A stretch of DNA of 64,000 nt from Suilimivivens sp963618065 (GTDB taxonomy: Bacteria; Bacillota; Clostridia; Lachnospirales; Lachnospiraceae), in assembly GCA_963618065.1 (NCBI GenBank), contig CAVERH010000004.1, positions 41,977 through 105,976 of the forward strand, written 5' to 3'. Under the pieces are notes generated by a model. The model saw only the letters and a list, made by a program, of their open reading frames with translations, was not told where the DNA came from and did no database searches. Shown in pieces: positions 32,996 through 41,884 of this stretch. The number at the start of each line of letters is the position of its first letter. Positions within the stretch are counted from its first letter, which is position 1. The translations under genes were made by a program, and so were the position numbers.

Positions 32996-34584
32996 GTAAT
33001 TACGAAAAGGAAATCAACAGAAGAAGAACATTTGCCATTATTTCCCACCCGGATGCCGGTAAGACAACCCTGACTGAGAAATTCCTTTTATACGGAGGTG
33101 CAATCAATCTTGCCGGAAGTGTAAAGGGTAAGGCAACCGCAAGACATGCCGTTTCGGACTGGATGGAAATCGAAAAAGAAAGGGGTATTTCCGTAACATC
33201 TTCTGTTTTGCAGTTTGAATATGACGGATTCTGTATCAACATTCTGGATACCCCGGGACATCAGGACTTCTCGGAGGACACATACCGTACCCTGATGGCT
33301 GCGGACTCTGCCGTCATGGTGATTGATGCGTCGAAGGGTGTCGAGGCACAGACCAGAAAGCTCTTCAAGGTCTGCGTGATGCGTAAGATTCCGATTTTTA
33401 CCTTTATTAATAAAATGGACCGGGATGCCAACGATACGTTTGAACTTCTCGATGAGATCGAGAAGGAGCTTGGTATTGCCACCTGTCCCGTAAACTGGCC
33501 CATCGGCTCCGGCAAGCGCTTTAAGGGTGTGTATGACCGCAAAAGAAAATGCGTCATCACCTATTCCGATACCGAAAAGGGAACAAAGGAAGGGGAAACA
33601 CGGGAGGTTTCCTTAGCTGACCGGGATCATCTGGACAGTGTGATCGGAGAAGAGGCAGCAGGGAGCCTAACCGATGAAATCGAACTGCTCGATGGGGCAA
33701 GTGCAGAGTTTGATCTGGATCTCGTACAGGCGGGAGAACTGACTCCGGTATTTTTCGGATCCGCACTCACGAACTTTGGTGTGGAATTCTTCTTACAGCA
33801 CTTCCTTGAAATGACGACAACGCCGCTTCCCCGTAAGGCAGACATTGGACTGATTGATCCGGTGAACCATGATTTTTCTGCTTTTGTATTTAAGATTCAG
33901 GCGAATATGAATAAGGCACACCGCGACCGTATCGCGTTTATGCGGATCTGCTCCGGCAAATACGATGCCAATATGGAAGTGAAGCATGTGCAGGGCGGTA
34001 AGGTGATGCGTCTGTCCCAGCCGCAGCAGATTATGGCGAGTGAGCGTAAAATTTTAGAGGAAGCCTATGCAGGAGATATTATCGGGGTGTTTGATCCGGG
34101 AATTTTCTCCATCGGGGATACCTTATGTATGCCGAAGGAGCAGTTCCGGTATGAAGGAATCCCGACCTTTGCACCGGAGCATTTTGCGAGAGTGCGTCAG
34201 GTGGATACGATGAAGCGGAAGCAGTTCGTGAAGGGAATTACCCAGATCGCACAGGAAGGCGCTATCCAGATTTTTCAGGAGTTTAACACCGGTATGGAAG
34301 AGATTATTGTCGGTGTCGTTGGTGTCCTGCAGTTCGATGTTTTGAAATATCGTCTGGAGAATGAATATAACGTAGAGATCCGGCTTGAGCCGCTTCCTTA
34401 TGAGCATATCCGCTGGATTGAAAATAAGGATCTGGATCTGAAGAAGCTTGTCGGAACCTCTGACATGAAGAAGATCAAGGATCTGAAAGGAAATCCATTA
34501 TTACTTTTTGTCAATGCATGGAGTGTGGGAATGACACTGGATCGGAATGAAGGACTGGTGTTATCCGAATTTGGACGAAACTAA
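32992..34584 (+). CDS. prfC: Peptide chain release factor 3
   Basis: GTPase that recycles RF1 and RF2 after termination. It has 530 residues, with G1 SHPDAGKTTLTEKFL near residue 17, a DTPGHQDFSEDTYRT G3 region near 83, and NKMD as G4. The C-terminal domain contains the RF3-specific end GNPLLLFVNAWSVGMTLDRN. It overlaps the deoB stop by 4 bp and is followed without gap by the transglutaminase-like gene. Confidence 0.96.
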   Translation: MSNYEKEINRRRTFAIISHPDAGKTTLTEKFLLYGGAINLAGSVKGKATARHAVSDWMEIEKERGISVTSSVLQFEYDGFCINILDTPGHQDFSEDTYRTLMAADSAVMVIDASKGVEAQTRKLFKVCVMRKIPIFTFINKMDRDANDTFELLDEIEKELGIATCPVNWPIGSGKRFKGVYDRKRKCVITYSDTEKGTKEGETREVSLADRDHLDSVIGEEAAGSLTDEIELLDGASAEFDLDLVQAGELTPVFFGSALTNFGVEFFLQHFLEMTTTPLPRKADIGLIDPVNHDFSAFVFKIQANMNKAHRDRIAFMRICSGKYDANMEVKHVQGGKVMRLSQPQQIMASERKILEEAYAGDIIGVFDPGIFSIGDTLCMPKEQFRYEGIPTFAPEHFARVRQVDTMKRKQFVKGITQIAQEGAIQIFQEFNTGMEEIIVGVVGVLQFDVLKYRLENEYNVEIRLEPLPYEHIRWIENKDLDLKKLVGTSDMKKIKDLKGNPLLLFVNAWSVGMTLDRNEGLVLSEFGRN

Positions 34585-35838
34585 ATGAAGGATCGAAACA
34601 GAAAATCCTTACGTGGGCTTTTCCTGACAGGGCTGCTTACCCTTGCACTTTTGATTAACAACGGCTGCAGCTATGAGGAGCTTGCTCAGAATGCAGAGGA
34701 TTATTTACAACTGAATAAAGAAAAGCAGGTTTTATTAGAGGATGAGGATACCGGAGAAGTTTCTGCAAAAGAGCTCGAGGATGTGGGACAGGCACCGGCC
34801 GAAGCGGTCGATGAACTTAAGCAAGAGCAGACACAGTCCTTTCATTACAACAGGCTTTCAGAACCGGAGCAGAAGCTTTATGGGGAGATCCTTTATATTC
34901 TGCAGGAGCGTTTAGAGGATATCCAGATTTCCACAACCGATTCTGAGGAGGTAGAGAAGGTTTTCCAGTGTGTCTTAAATGACCATCCGGAGATCTTTTA
35001 TGTGGAAGGTTATACGCTTACCCGGTATGCACTCGGCGAGGAGCTTAAAATGGTCACCTTGTCCGGAACCTATAGCATGACGCAGGAAACGATCGAAGCG
35101 AAGAGGCAGTTTATTGATAGTTATGTAAACCAATGCTTTGCATCCCTCCCAACAGGAGAAGATTCCCAGTATGCCATTGCCCGGTATATTTATGAATATC
35201 TGATTGAGAATACTGAGTACGATGCCAATGCACCGGATAATCAGAATATCTGTTCCGTGTTCATTACACACCGGAGTGTCTGTCAGGGCTATGCCAAGGC
35301 AACCCAGTACCTGCTGCAAAAGGCAGGAATTGAAGCAACTCTTATTATGGGAACGGTGCAGAACGGGGAAGGACATGCCTGGAATCTCGTGAATCTGGAT
35401 GGGGAGAACTATTTTATGGATACCACATGGGGAGATGCGTCCTATCAGATGACAGAAGGAAGCATCCGGAATGCGGGAAGCCTGCCGCCGATTAACTATG
35501 ATTATCTGTGTGTCACGACGGAGCAGTTATCGAAGACCCACACGATTGAAGAGGTGGTTCCCATTCCCGTATGTACAGCGATGACCGATAATTATTATGT
35601 AAGGGAAGGATTGTATTTCACAGAGCTTTCCAAGGACCGGATTGAGGATGTGTTTGCAAGGGCATACGAGGAGCAGAGCAGCTATGTGACCTTAAAGTGC
35701 AGCAGCCGGGAGGTTTATGAGGAGATCCGGAGTTTTCTGATTGAAGAACAGGGGATTTTTGAGTTCATGAATCCGGATACCGGAACGGTTTCTTATGCCG
35801 AAAACGTGGAACAATTAGATTTGAGCTTCTGGTTGTAA
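34585..35838 (+). CDS. Secreted or membrane-anchored transglutaminase-like protein
   Basis: A protein of 417 residues. The N-terminus has basic residues and a hydrophobic segment (about 10-26), ending in NNGC, which is not a good lipobox; a signal anchor is more likely. A charged, coiled region follows (about 28-90). The transglutaminase-like core has a probable catalytic triad: Cys in SVCQGYA near residue 233, His in GHAWN near 264 and Asp in MDTTWGD near 278. The last 130 residues are of unknown fold. Proteins of this type are common and uncharacterised in Clostridia; the activity may be proteolytic or structural at the cell surface. It starts directly after the prfC stop with only a weak ribosome site (GGAC), so it depends on coupling. 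Confidence 0.75.
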   Translation: MKDRNRKSLRGLFLTGLLTLALLINNGCSYEELAQNAEDYLQLNKEKQVLLEDEDTGEVSAKELEDVGQAPAEAVDELKQEQTQSFHYNRLSEPEQKLYGEILYILQERLEDIQISTTDSEEVEKVFQCVLNDHPEIFYVEGYTLTRYALGEELKMVTLSGTYSMTQETIEAKRQFIDSYVNQCFASLPTGEDSQYAIARYIYEYLIENTEYDANAPDNQNICSVFITHRSVCQGYAKATQYLLQKAGIEATLIMGTVQNGEGHAWNLVNLDGENYFMDTTWGDASYQMTEGSIRNAGSLPPINYDYLCVTTEQLSKTHTIEEVVPIPVCTAMTDNYYVREGLYFTELSKDRIEDVFARAYEEQSSYVTLKCSSREVYEEIRSFLIEEQGIFEFMNPDTGTVSYAENVEQLDLSFWL

Positions 35839-35893
35839 AATAACGGAAATTTTGCTATGATAAAAGATAATGGTAACTATTCAGAATAGTTAC
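35833..35893 (+). promoter_or_regulatory. yqhY promoter with palindrome at the transcription start
   Basis: TTGTAA (35833-35838), 17 bp, TATGAT (35856-35861). The predicted start is near 35868. A perfect palindrome with 10-bp arms GTAACTATTC / GAATAGTTAC lies at 35873-35893, almost the same as the one before manC at 12394-12414. It could be an operator, a 5' stabilising hairpin or a solo repeat remnant. Confidence 0.6.
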
Positions 35894-35940
35894 AGATAAC
35901 GTAGTTCATATATGACAGGATTAAGAAAGGACTAAGCAGG

Positions 35941-36327
35941 ATGGAAAAGAAGATGGGAAATAACAACTATGTGTTGGAAGAGAATATTAATTTAGGAACT
36001 GTTAAAATTGCCGATGATGTGGTTGCCATGATCGCAGGACTTGCCTGCATGGAGGTCGAAGGCGTAGGTGCCATGGCGGGTAATGTTGGCAACGAGCTGC
36101 TTGACAAGGTGGGTGTAAAGAGCAGCCTTACCAAGGGTGTTAAGGTTTATGTGACAGGCAAGAAGGTAAAAACAGACGTGGCTCTCCTTGTAGAGTATGG
36201 TTATAACATTCCGGCGGTTTCCCAGAAGGTGCAGGACAGAGTTAAATCGGCCATTGAAAACATGACCGGACTTGAAGTGACCGATGTCAATGTCCGTATT
36301 GCCGGAGTGAATGTACAGAACAAGTAG
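35941..36327 (+). CDS. yqhY: Asp23/Gls24 family protein YqhY
   Basis: Small cytoplasmic protein of the Asp23 envelope-stress family, 128 residues, with the conserved GTVKIADDVVAMIAGLACMEVEGV start, the GVKVYVTGKKVKTDVALLVEYGYNIP middle and the VTDVNVRIAGV end. In Bacillus yqhY lies directly before nusB and has been linked to control of acetyl-CoA carboxylase and fatty acid synthesis; here too it precedes nusB. That functional link in this organism is inference. It heads a long cluster running to spoIVB. Confidence 0.9.
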   Translation: MEKKMGNNNYVLEENINLGTVKIADDVVAMIAGLACMEVEGVGAMAGNVGNELLDKVGVKSSLTKGVKVYVTGKKVKTDVALLVEYGYNIPAVSQKVQDRVKSAIENMTGLEVTDVNVRIAGVNVQNK

Positions 36328-36359
36328 TTACAAGAATAAAATACAATAGGACGAAGCAT

Positions 36360-36755
36360 ATGAGTAGAAGAGAATTGCGGGAACAGCTTTTCAAACTGTT
36401 GTTCCGTGTTGAATTTAATGCTGAGGAAGAGATGCCGCAGCAGGAAGAGTTCTTCCTGGAGGAAGAAGAAATTGTCAGGGAGAATGACCGGAAACAGCTG
36501 GATGCGAAGTTTCACAGTATTTTAGAAAAGCTCAAAGACATCGACCGTGAACTGAATGAAAAGGTAAGCGGCTGGGATACCAGCCGTATGGGTAAGGTGG
36601 ATCTGACCATTTTACGTCTGGCCGTTTATGAGATCGAATATGATGAAGATATTCCGACCGGTGTGGCAATTAACGAAGCCGTAGAGCTTGCGAAGAAATT
36701 CGGACAGGATTCCTCATCTTCCTTTGTAAACGGTGTACTGGCGAAATTCGCATAG
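36360..36755 (+). CDS. nusB: Transcription antitermination factor NusB
   Basis: All-helical RNA-binding factor for rRNA antitermination, 131 residues. The arginine-rich start SRRELREQLFKLLF, the WDTSRMGKVDLTILRLAVYEI core and the end GVAINEAVELAKKFGQDSSSSFVNGVLAKFA are typical. The family often has an Asp-rich loop; here a Glu-rich loop (about 21-41) takes its place. folD, which follows nusB in Bacillus, is absent. Confidence 0.96.
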   Translation: MSRRELREQLFKLLFRVEFNAEEEMPQQEEFFLEEEEIVRENDRKQLDAKFHSILEKLKDIDRELNEKVSGWDTSRMGKVDLTILRLAVYEIEYDEDIPTGVAINEAVELAKKFGQDSSSSFVNGVLAKFA

Positions 36756-36766
36756 AAGGTAATGAC

Positions 36767-37987
36767 ATGCAGAATGTGTATACGGTCGGACAGATCAATT
36801 CCTATATCAGACGGATGTTTGCGGAGGATTTCCTGCTGCAGGATCTGAACATCAAGGGAGAGGTAAGTAATTGCAAATACCATTCTTCCGGACATATTTA
36901 TTTTACACTTAAGGATATGAAAGGAACGATTTCCTGTGTGATGTTTGCAGGGAACCGTTCCGGTCTTTCTTTTCGGATGACGGAAGGAATGCAGGTCGTT
37001 GTGCAGGGAACTGTGGATGTCTATGAACGGGACGGAAAGTATCAGGTCTATGCAAAGCGGATTACCCTGGACGGAGAAGGGGCACTGTTTGAGCGTTTCC
37101 AGCGTTTGAAGGAAGAGCTTTTGGAACGTGGAATGTTCGCCCCGGAATATAAGAAGCCGATTCCCAAATACATCCGGACGCTTGGTGTCGTTACCGCTTC
37201 AACCGGTGCGGCTGTCCGGGACATCATTAACATTACCCGCAGGAGAAATCCATATGTGCAGATTCTTCTTTATCCGGCCATTGTGCAGGGAGAGGAAGCG
37301 GCTGACAGTATCGTCTGGGGAATCCATATGTTAGAGCATCAGAAGGTCGATGTGATGATTGTCGGTCGTGGCGGCGGTTCCATCGAGGATCTGTGGGCCT
37401 TTAATGAGGAGAAGGTGGCACAGGCGGTATTCGACTGTGATATTCCCATTATTTCTGCGGTTGGACACGAAACCGATACGACGATCATCGATTATGTGGC
37501 AGATCTGCGTGCGCCGACCCCATCTGCAGCAGCAGAGCTTGCAGTATATGACTTTTCCAGGATCGAACAGGAGCTCCAAGCAGCGAAGGATACCATGAAC
37601 CGGCAGATCCTGCGAAAAATTTCCATGCAGCGGACCGAGTTAAAGGTGCTTGCTTCGCAGCTGAAAAGCAGCAATCCCATGGGAAAGATCCGTGAAAAGA
37701 AAACGTATGTCCTGCAGTTGGAGGATCACCTGCAGGGAGCTATGAAAAGAAAGCTGGATGGGAAACGTCATCAGCTTGCCTTATATATTGAACGGTTAAA
37801 GGGACTTTCCCCGTTGGATAAGCTGAATCAGGGGTATTCCTATGTGGCAGACGGGAAAGGCAGAACCGTTACCGGGATTCAGAAGGTGCAGATCGGGGAT
37901 CCGATTCAGGTTTATGTGAAGGATGGGAAGATCGATGCTGCAGTAACGGCGGTGATTCCGCTTGATTTAAACAGAGAATCCCTGTAA
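36767..37987 (+). CDS. xseA: Exodeoxyribonuclease VII large subunit
   Basis: Catalytic subunit of the single-strand exonuclease that degrades DNA to short oligonucleotides. It has 406 residues: an N-terminal OB domain (YTVGQINSYIRRMF...GEVSNCKYHSSGHIYFTLKD) and the exonuclease domain with GRGGGSIEDLWAFNEE near residue 202 and SAVGHETDTTIIDYVADLRAPTPSAAAE near 230. A coiled coil follows. It is paired with xseB, which starts 42 bp later. Confidence 0.97.
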   Translation: MQNVYTVGQINSYIRRMFAEDFLLQDLNIKGEVSNCKYHSSGHIYFTLKDMKGTISCVMFAGNRSGLSFRMTEGMQVVVQGTVDVYERDGKYQVYAKRITLDGEGALFERFQRLKEELLERGMFAPEYKKPIPKYIRTLGVVTASTGAAVRDIINITRRRNPYVQILLYPAIVQGEEAADSIVWGIHMLEHQKVDVMIVGRGGGSIEDLWAFNEEKVAQAVFDCDIPIISAVGHETDTTIIDYVADLRAPTPSAAAELAVYDFSRIEQELQAAKDTMNRQILRKISMQRTELKVLASQLKSSNPMGKIREKKTYVLQLEDHLQGAMKRKLDGKRHQLALYIERLKGLSPLDKLNQGYSYVADGKGRTVTGIQKVQIGDPIQVYVKDGKIDAAVTAVIPLDLNRESL

Positions 37988-38029
37988 AGGAAGCATAAGA
38001 ACATTGCAGTCCGGGGAGAAGGATAGAAA

Positions 38030-38260
38030 ATGGGAAAAGAAGAAAAAGAACAGCAGGAAGCATTTTCTCTGGAAAAGGCTTTTGAACAGCTTGAAGAAAC
38101 AATCGAACAACTGGAACAGGAGGATGTCTCTTTGGAGGAATCCTTCGAAATTTACCAGTCGGGGATGAAATTGCTGAAGAAATGCAACGAGTCCATTGAC
38201 CGGGTGGAGAAGCAGGTGCTTGTACTACAGGAGGATGGAACGGCCTATGAGCTTTCATGA
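38030..38260 (+). CDS. xseB: Exodeoxyribonuclease VII small subunit
   Basis: Helical small subunit of exonuclease VII, 76 residues, with the typical SLEKAFEQLEETIEQLEQEDVSLEESFEIYQSGMKLLKKCNE helix pair. Many copies pack on one XseA. It overlaps ispA by 14 bp. Confidence 0.95.
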   Translation: MGKEEKEQQEAFSLEKAFEQLEETIEQLEQEDVSLEESFEIYQSGMKLLKKCNESIDRVEKQVLVLQEDGTAYELS

Positions 38261-39176
38261 GGAATTAGAAGCAAAAACGAAACAGGCAGAAGAGATTTTA
38301 CAGAAATATCTTCCGGCAAAGGAAGAGGCGTATCAGAAGACGGTTATGGATGCCATGTGCTATAGTGCCATGGCAGGAGGGAAGCGGTTACGCCCTGTGC
38401 TGATGAAGGAGTGCTTTACTCTTTTTGGAGGAACCGGAGAAGTGATCGAGCCATTTATGGCGGCACTGGAAATGATTCACAATTATTCGCTGGTACATGA
38501 CGATCTTCCGGCAATGGACAATGACGAATACCGGAGAGGGAAGCTCACTACCTGGAAGGTATACGGTGAATGTATGGCGATTCTGGCAGGTGACGGGTTA
38601 CTGAACCTTGCATTTGAAACCGCATCGAAGGCTTTCCAGATTGTGGATAAGGAGTCTCAAGCAGATCCGGCACAGCAGTTAAAGAACTACAAGGCCGTTG
38701 GAAAAGCCATGCAGATTCTTTCAAAGAAAGCCGGGATCTATGGCATGATCGGCGGGCAGACTGCGGATATCGAAGCAGAGGGCAGAACCGATCTGACCGA
38801 GGAGCTTTTATTATTTATTCACGAACATAAAACAGCAGCACTGATGGAGTGCGCCATGATGACCGGAGCAGCACTTGCAGGGGCATCACAGACCGACATT
38901 GAGAAGATGGAACGGGCGGCCTCCAACATCGGCATTGCATTTCAGATACAGGATGACATTCTGGATATTACCAGTACGACAGAGGTTTTAGGTAAGCCTG
39001 TGGGAAGTGATGAAAAGAATCACAAGCTGACCTATGTAACACTTCACGGCATCGAAGAATCGAAGCAGCAGGTGAAGGAGCTTTCGGAGGAAGCGGTAGA
39101 GATTCTGCAGTCATTTGAAACGAAGAATGAGTTTTTGGTAGAGATGGTAGAACAGCTGGTAAATCGGGAAAAATAG
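38247..39176 (+). CDS. ispA: Farnesyl/geranyl diphosphate synthase
   Basis: Short-chain polyprenyl diphosphate synthase joining isopentenyl and dimethylallyl diphosphate. It has 309 residues. The first Asp-rich motif is LVHDDLPAMDNDEYRRG near residue 83 and the second FQIQDDILD near 231; GGKRLRP near 45 binds isopentenyl diphosphate. The start at 38247 is used because AGGAGG precedes it within xseB; an ATG at 38235 is too near that site. With dxs next, this is the isoprenoid supply for undecaprenyl phosphate and quinone-like products. Confidence 0.94.
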   Translation: MSFHEELEAKTKQAEEILQKYLPAKEEAYQKTVMDAMCYSAMAGGKRLRPVLMKECFTLFGGTGEVIEPFMAALEMIHNYSLVHDDLPAMDNDEYRRGKLTTWKVYGECMAILAGDGLLNLAFETASKAFQIVDKESQADPAQQLKNYKAVGKAMQILSKKAGIYGMIGGQTADIEAEGRTDLTEELLLFIHEHKTAALMECAMMTGAALAGASQTDIEKMERAASNIGIAFQIQDDILDITSTTEVLGKPVGSDEKNHKLTYVTLHGIEESKQQVKELSEEAVEILQSFETKNEFLVEMVEQLVNREK

Positions 39177-39194
39177 AGAAAAGCAGGGAAAACA

Positions 39195-41060
39195 ATGATA
39201 CTTGAGAAAATTAAGAACGCAAATGATATTAAGAATATCCCTCCGGAGAATTATGATGCTCTGGCAGAAGAAATCCGGGAGTTTTTAATTCAGAGTATTT
39301 CCAAAACAGGGGGACATCTGGCATCCAATTTAGGCGCAGTGGAGCTTACAATGGCACTGCATCTTTTTTTAAATCTGCCGGACGATAAGATTGTCTGGGA
39401 TGTAGGGCATCAGTCTTATACCCATAAGCTTTTGACGGGAAGAAAGGAAGGCTTCGATCAGCTTCGTAAATTCGGCGGCATGAGCGGCTTCCCGAAGACA
39501 AAGGAGAGTGACTGTGACTGCTTTAATACCGGACACAGCTCAACCTCTATTTCCGCAGGCTTAGGGCTTGTAAAGGCCAGGGATTTAAAGGGCGAAAATA
39601 ATACGGTCGTTGCCGTGATCGGGGATGGCTCCCTCACAGGCGGCATGGCGTATGAGGCCTTGAACAATGCAGCAAAGCTGGAAACAAATTATATCATTGT
39701 CTTAAACGATAACAATATGTCGATTTCCGAAAATGTCGGCGGAATGTCGAAGTATTTAAACAGCGTGCGTACTGCAGACAGCTATCTGAATTTAAGAGAC
39801 GGTGTCTATAACACGATTATGGATATGCCGAACGGAGATAAGGTTGCGAATAAGATCCGCCGGTTTAAAAATATGTTTAAGCAGATGGTGGTTCCGGGTA
39901 TGTTGTTTGAGGATATGGGAATCACGTACTTAGGACCGGTAGACGGTCATGACATCAATGCGATGGTGCGCACCTTCCAGGATGCCAGAAGAATCCGTAA
40001 GGCCGTTATTGTCCATGTCATTACCGAAAAGGGCAGGGGCTTTACACCGGCAGAGCGTCATCCGGCAAGATTCCATGGCACAGAGCCTTTTGACGTGGAA
40101 ACCGGACTTCCCTTAAAAGCACGGACGACCGCAAATTATACCGACATTTTTTCAACAGTCATGTTGAAGCTGGCCTCCCGTGATGAGCGTGTGGTTGCCA
40201 TTACCGCAGCCATGCCGGACGGAACCGGATTAAAGCGTTTCCGGAATGTTTATCCGGACCGTTTTTTTGATGTGGGAATTGCAGAAGAGCATGCCGTTAC
40301 CTTTGCAGCAGGACTTGCAGCAGGCGGCATGAGGCCGATTGTGGCGATTTATTCGTCCTTCCTGCAAAGAGCCTACGACCAGATATTGCACGATGTCTGT
40401 TTGCAGAATCTGCCGGTGGTATTTGCCATTGACCGGGCAGGACTTGTGGGAAGCGACGGAGAGACGCATCAGGGTATTTTTGACCTGTCATACTTATCCT
40501 CAATTCCGAATATGCACATTATGGCTCCGAAGAATAAATGGGAGCTTTCCGATATGATGAAATATGCCCTTGCCATGGAGGCACCGGTGGCTGTGCGCTA
40601 TCCGCGTGGTGAAGCGTATTCCGGCTTAAAGGAATTCCGGGCACCGATCGAGCTAGGCAAGGCAGAGCTCCTTTATGCAGAGGGTGAGGTATGCCTGCTT
40701 GCGGTAGGCAGCATGGTGGTTACCGCTCTTGCAGTCCGGGAGCTGTTAAAGGAATATGGTATTGACTGCAGTATTGTAAACGCGCGGTTTGTAAAGCCGA
40801 TTGATGAAAAGGCGGTGGAATGGGCGGCAAGAAATCACCGCATGGTGGTTACCATGGAAGAGAATGTGGCAAGCGGCGGCTTTGGTGAGAAGGTGCGGGA
40901 ATATTTTGACACGCTGGAAACCGAAAGCGTGCTGCTGAATGTAGCGCTTCCCGATGATTATGTGGAACATGGAAATGTGGATCTGCTCAAGCATGAAACC
41001 GGAATTGATGCAGAATCCATTACTTCGAGAATACGGAAAGAGATGGTTGATCTTTTATGA
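39195..41060 (+). CDS. dxs: 1-deoxy-D-xylulose-5-phosphate synthase
   Basis: Thiamine diphosphate enzyme for the first step of the MEP isoprenoid pathway, from pyruvate and glyceraldehyde-3-phosphate. It has 621 residues. The thiamine-binding motif GDGSLTGGMAYEALNNA near residue 143 is present, as are the transketolase-like catalytic region DVGIAEEHAVTFAAGLA near 357 and the C-terminal domain. It overlaps tlyA by 4 bp. Confidence 0.97.
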   Translation: MILEKIKNANDIKNIPPENYDALAEEIREFLIQSISKTGGHLASNLGAVELTMALHLFLNLPDDKIVWDVGHQSYTHKLLTGRKEGFDQLRKFGGMSGFPKTKESDCDCFNTGHSSTSISAGLGLVKARDLKGENNTVVAVIGDGSLTGGMAYEALNNAAKLETNYIIVLNDNNMSISENVGGMSKYLNSVRTADSYLNLRDGVYNTIMDMPNGDKVANKIRRFKNMFKQMVVPGMLFEDMGITYLGPVDGHDINAMVRTFQDARRIRKAVIVHVITEKGRGFTPAERHPARFHGTEPFDVETGLPLKARTTANYTDIFSTVMLKLASRDERVVAITAAMPDGTGLKRFRNVYPDRFFDVGIAEEHAVTFAAGLAAGGMRPIVAIYSSFLQRAYDQILHDVCLQNLPVVFAIDRAGLVGSDGETHQGIFDLSYLSSIPNMHIMAPKNKWELSDMMKYALAMEAPVAVRYPRGEAYSGLKEFRAPIELGKAELLYAEGEVCLLAVGSMVVTALAVRELLKEYGIDCSIVNARFVKPIDEKAVEWAARNHRMVVTMEENVASGGFGEKVREYFDTLETESVLLNVALPDDYVEHGNVDLLKHETGIDAESITSRIRKEMVDLL

Positions 41061-41884
41061 AAGAACGACTGGATGTGCTTCTGGTAAAGAAGGGACTGGC
41101 TCCATCAAGGGAAAAGGCGAAGGCAGTCATCATGGCCGGAAGTGTCTATGTGGATGGACAAAAGGAAGACAAGGCAGGTTCTGTCTTTGACGAAGAAAGT
41201 GCACAGATTGAGGTGAGAGGACATGCACTGCCCTATGTGAGCCGGGGTGGGCTGAAGCTGGAAAAGGCGCTTCAGGTTTTCCTGATCACATTAACCGATA
41301 AGATCTGTATGGATATCGGAGCTTCGACCGGAGGCTTTACCGACTGTATGTTACAGAACGGAGCTGCGAAGGTGTATTCAGTGGATGTGGGCTACGGACA
41401 GCTTGACTGGAAGTTACGTCAGGACGAGCGGGTTGTCTGCATGGAAAAGACCAATTTCCGCTATATGACGCCGGAGGATATTCCGGATGTGCTTGATTTT
41501 GCATCGGTTGATGTGTCCTTTATTTCCTTAGATAAGATTCTGACGCCTGCGTATGCGTTATTAAAGGAGCAGGGAGAAATGGTGGCGCTCATTAAGCCAC
41601 AATTTGAAGCCGGAAGGGAAAAGGTTGGAAAGAAGGGCGTTGTGCGGGATCCTAAGGTGCATGAGGAGGTAATTGCAAAGATTGTCCGTCATGCAGATGA
41701 GGTTTTGTTTGAAGTGCTCGATCTGTCCTATTCCCCGATCCGCGGACCGGAAGGCAATATCGAGTATCTCATTCATTTGAAGAAAAATCCGGAACGGGTG
41801 GTTTATCCGGAGATTCTGGCAGTTTTTGAAAAGAAAATCAAAGAAATTGTGGAAGAAGCACATTTGGATTTGGAGAAACCGTGA
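41057..41884 (+). CDS. tlyA: TlyA family rRNA (cytidine-2'-O)-methyltransferase / hemolysin-like protein
   Basis: Protein of 275 residues with an N-terminal S4 RNA-binding domain (ERLDVLLVKKGLAPSREKAKAVIMAG, 2-60) and an FtsJ-like methyltransferase domain with the SAM motif MDIGASTGGFTDCML near 93-107. Corresponds to Bacillus YqxC. Family members methylate ribosomal RNA; the hemolysin name is historical. It overlaps both neighbours (dxs and nadK) by 4 bp, so translation is coupled. Confidence 0.93.
   Translation: MKERLDVLLVKKGLAPSREKAKAVIMAGSVYVDGQKEDKAGSVFDEESAQIEVRGHALPYVSRGGLKLEKALQVFLITLTDKICMDIGASTGGFTDCMLQNGAAKVYSVDVGYGQLDWKLRQDERVVCMEKTNFRYMTPEDIPDVLDFASVDVSFISLDKILTPAYALLKEQGEMVALIKPQFEAGREKVGKKGVVRDPKVHEEVIAKIVRHADEVLFEVLDLSYSPIRGPEGNIEYLIHLKKNPERVVYPEILAVFEKKIKEIVEEAHLDLEKP

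Noticed and set aside
36755..36767. Loss of folD between nusB and xseA as an anomaly
   Set aside because: The Bacillus order includes folD there, but many Clostridia lack it at this place; the genes are tightly spaced with no scar.
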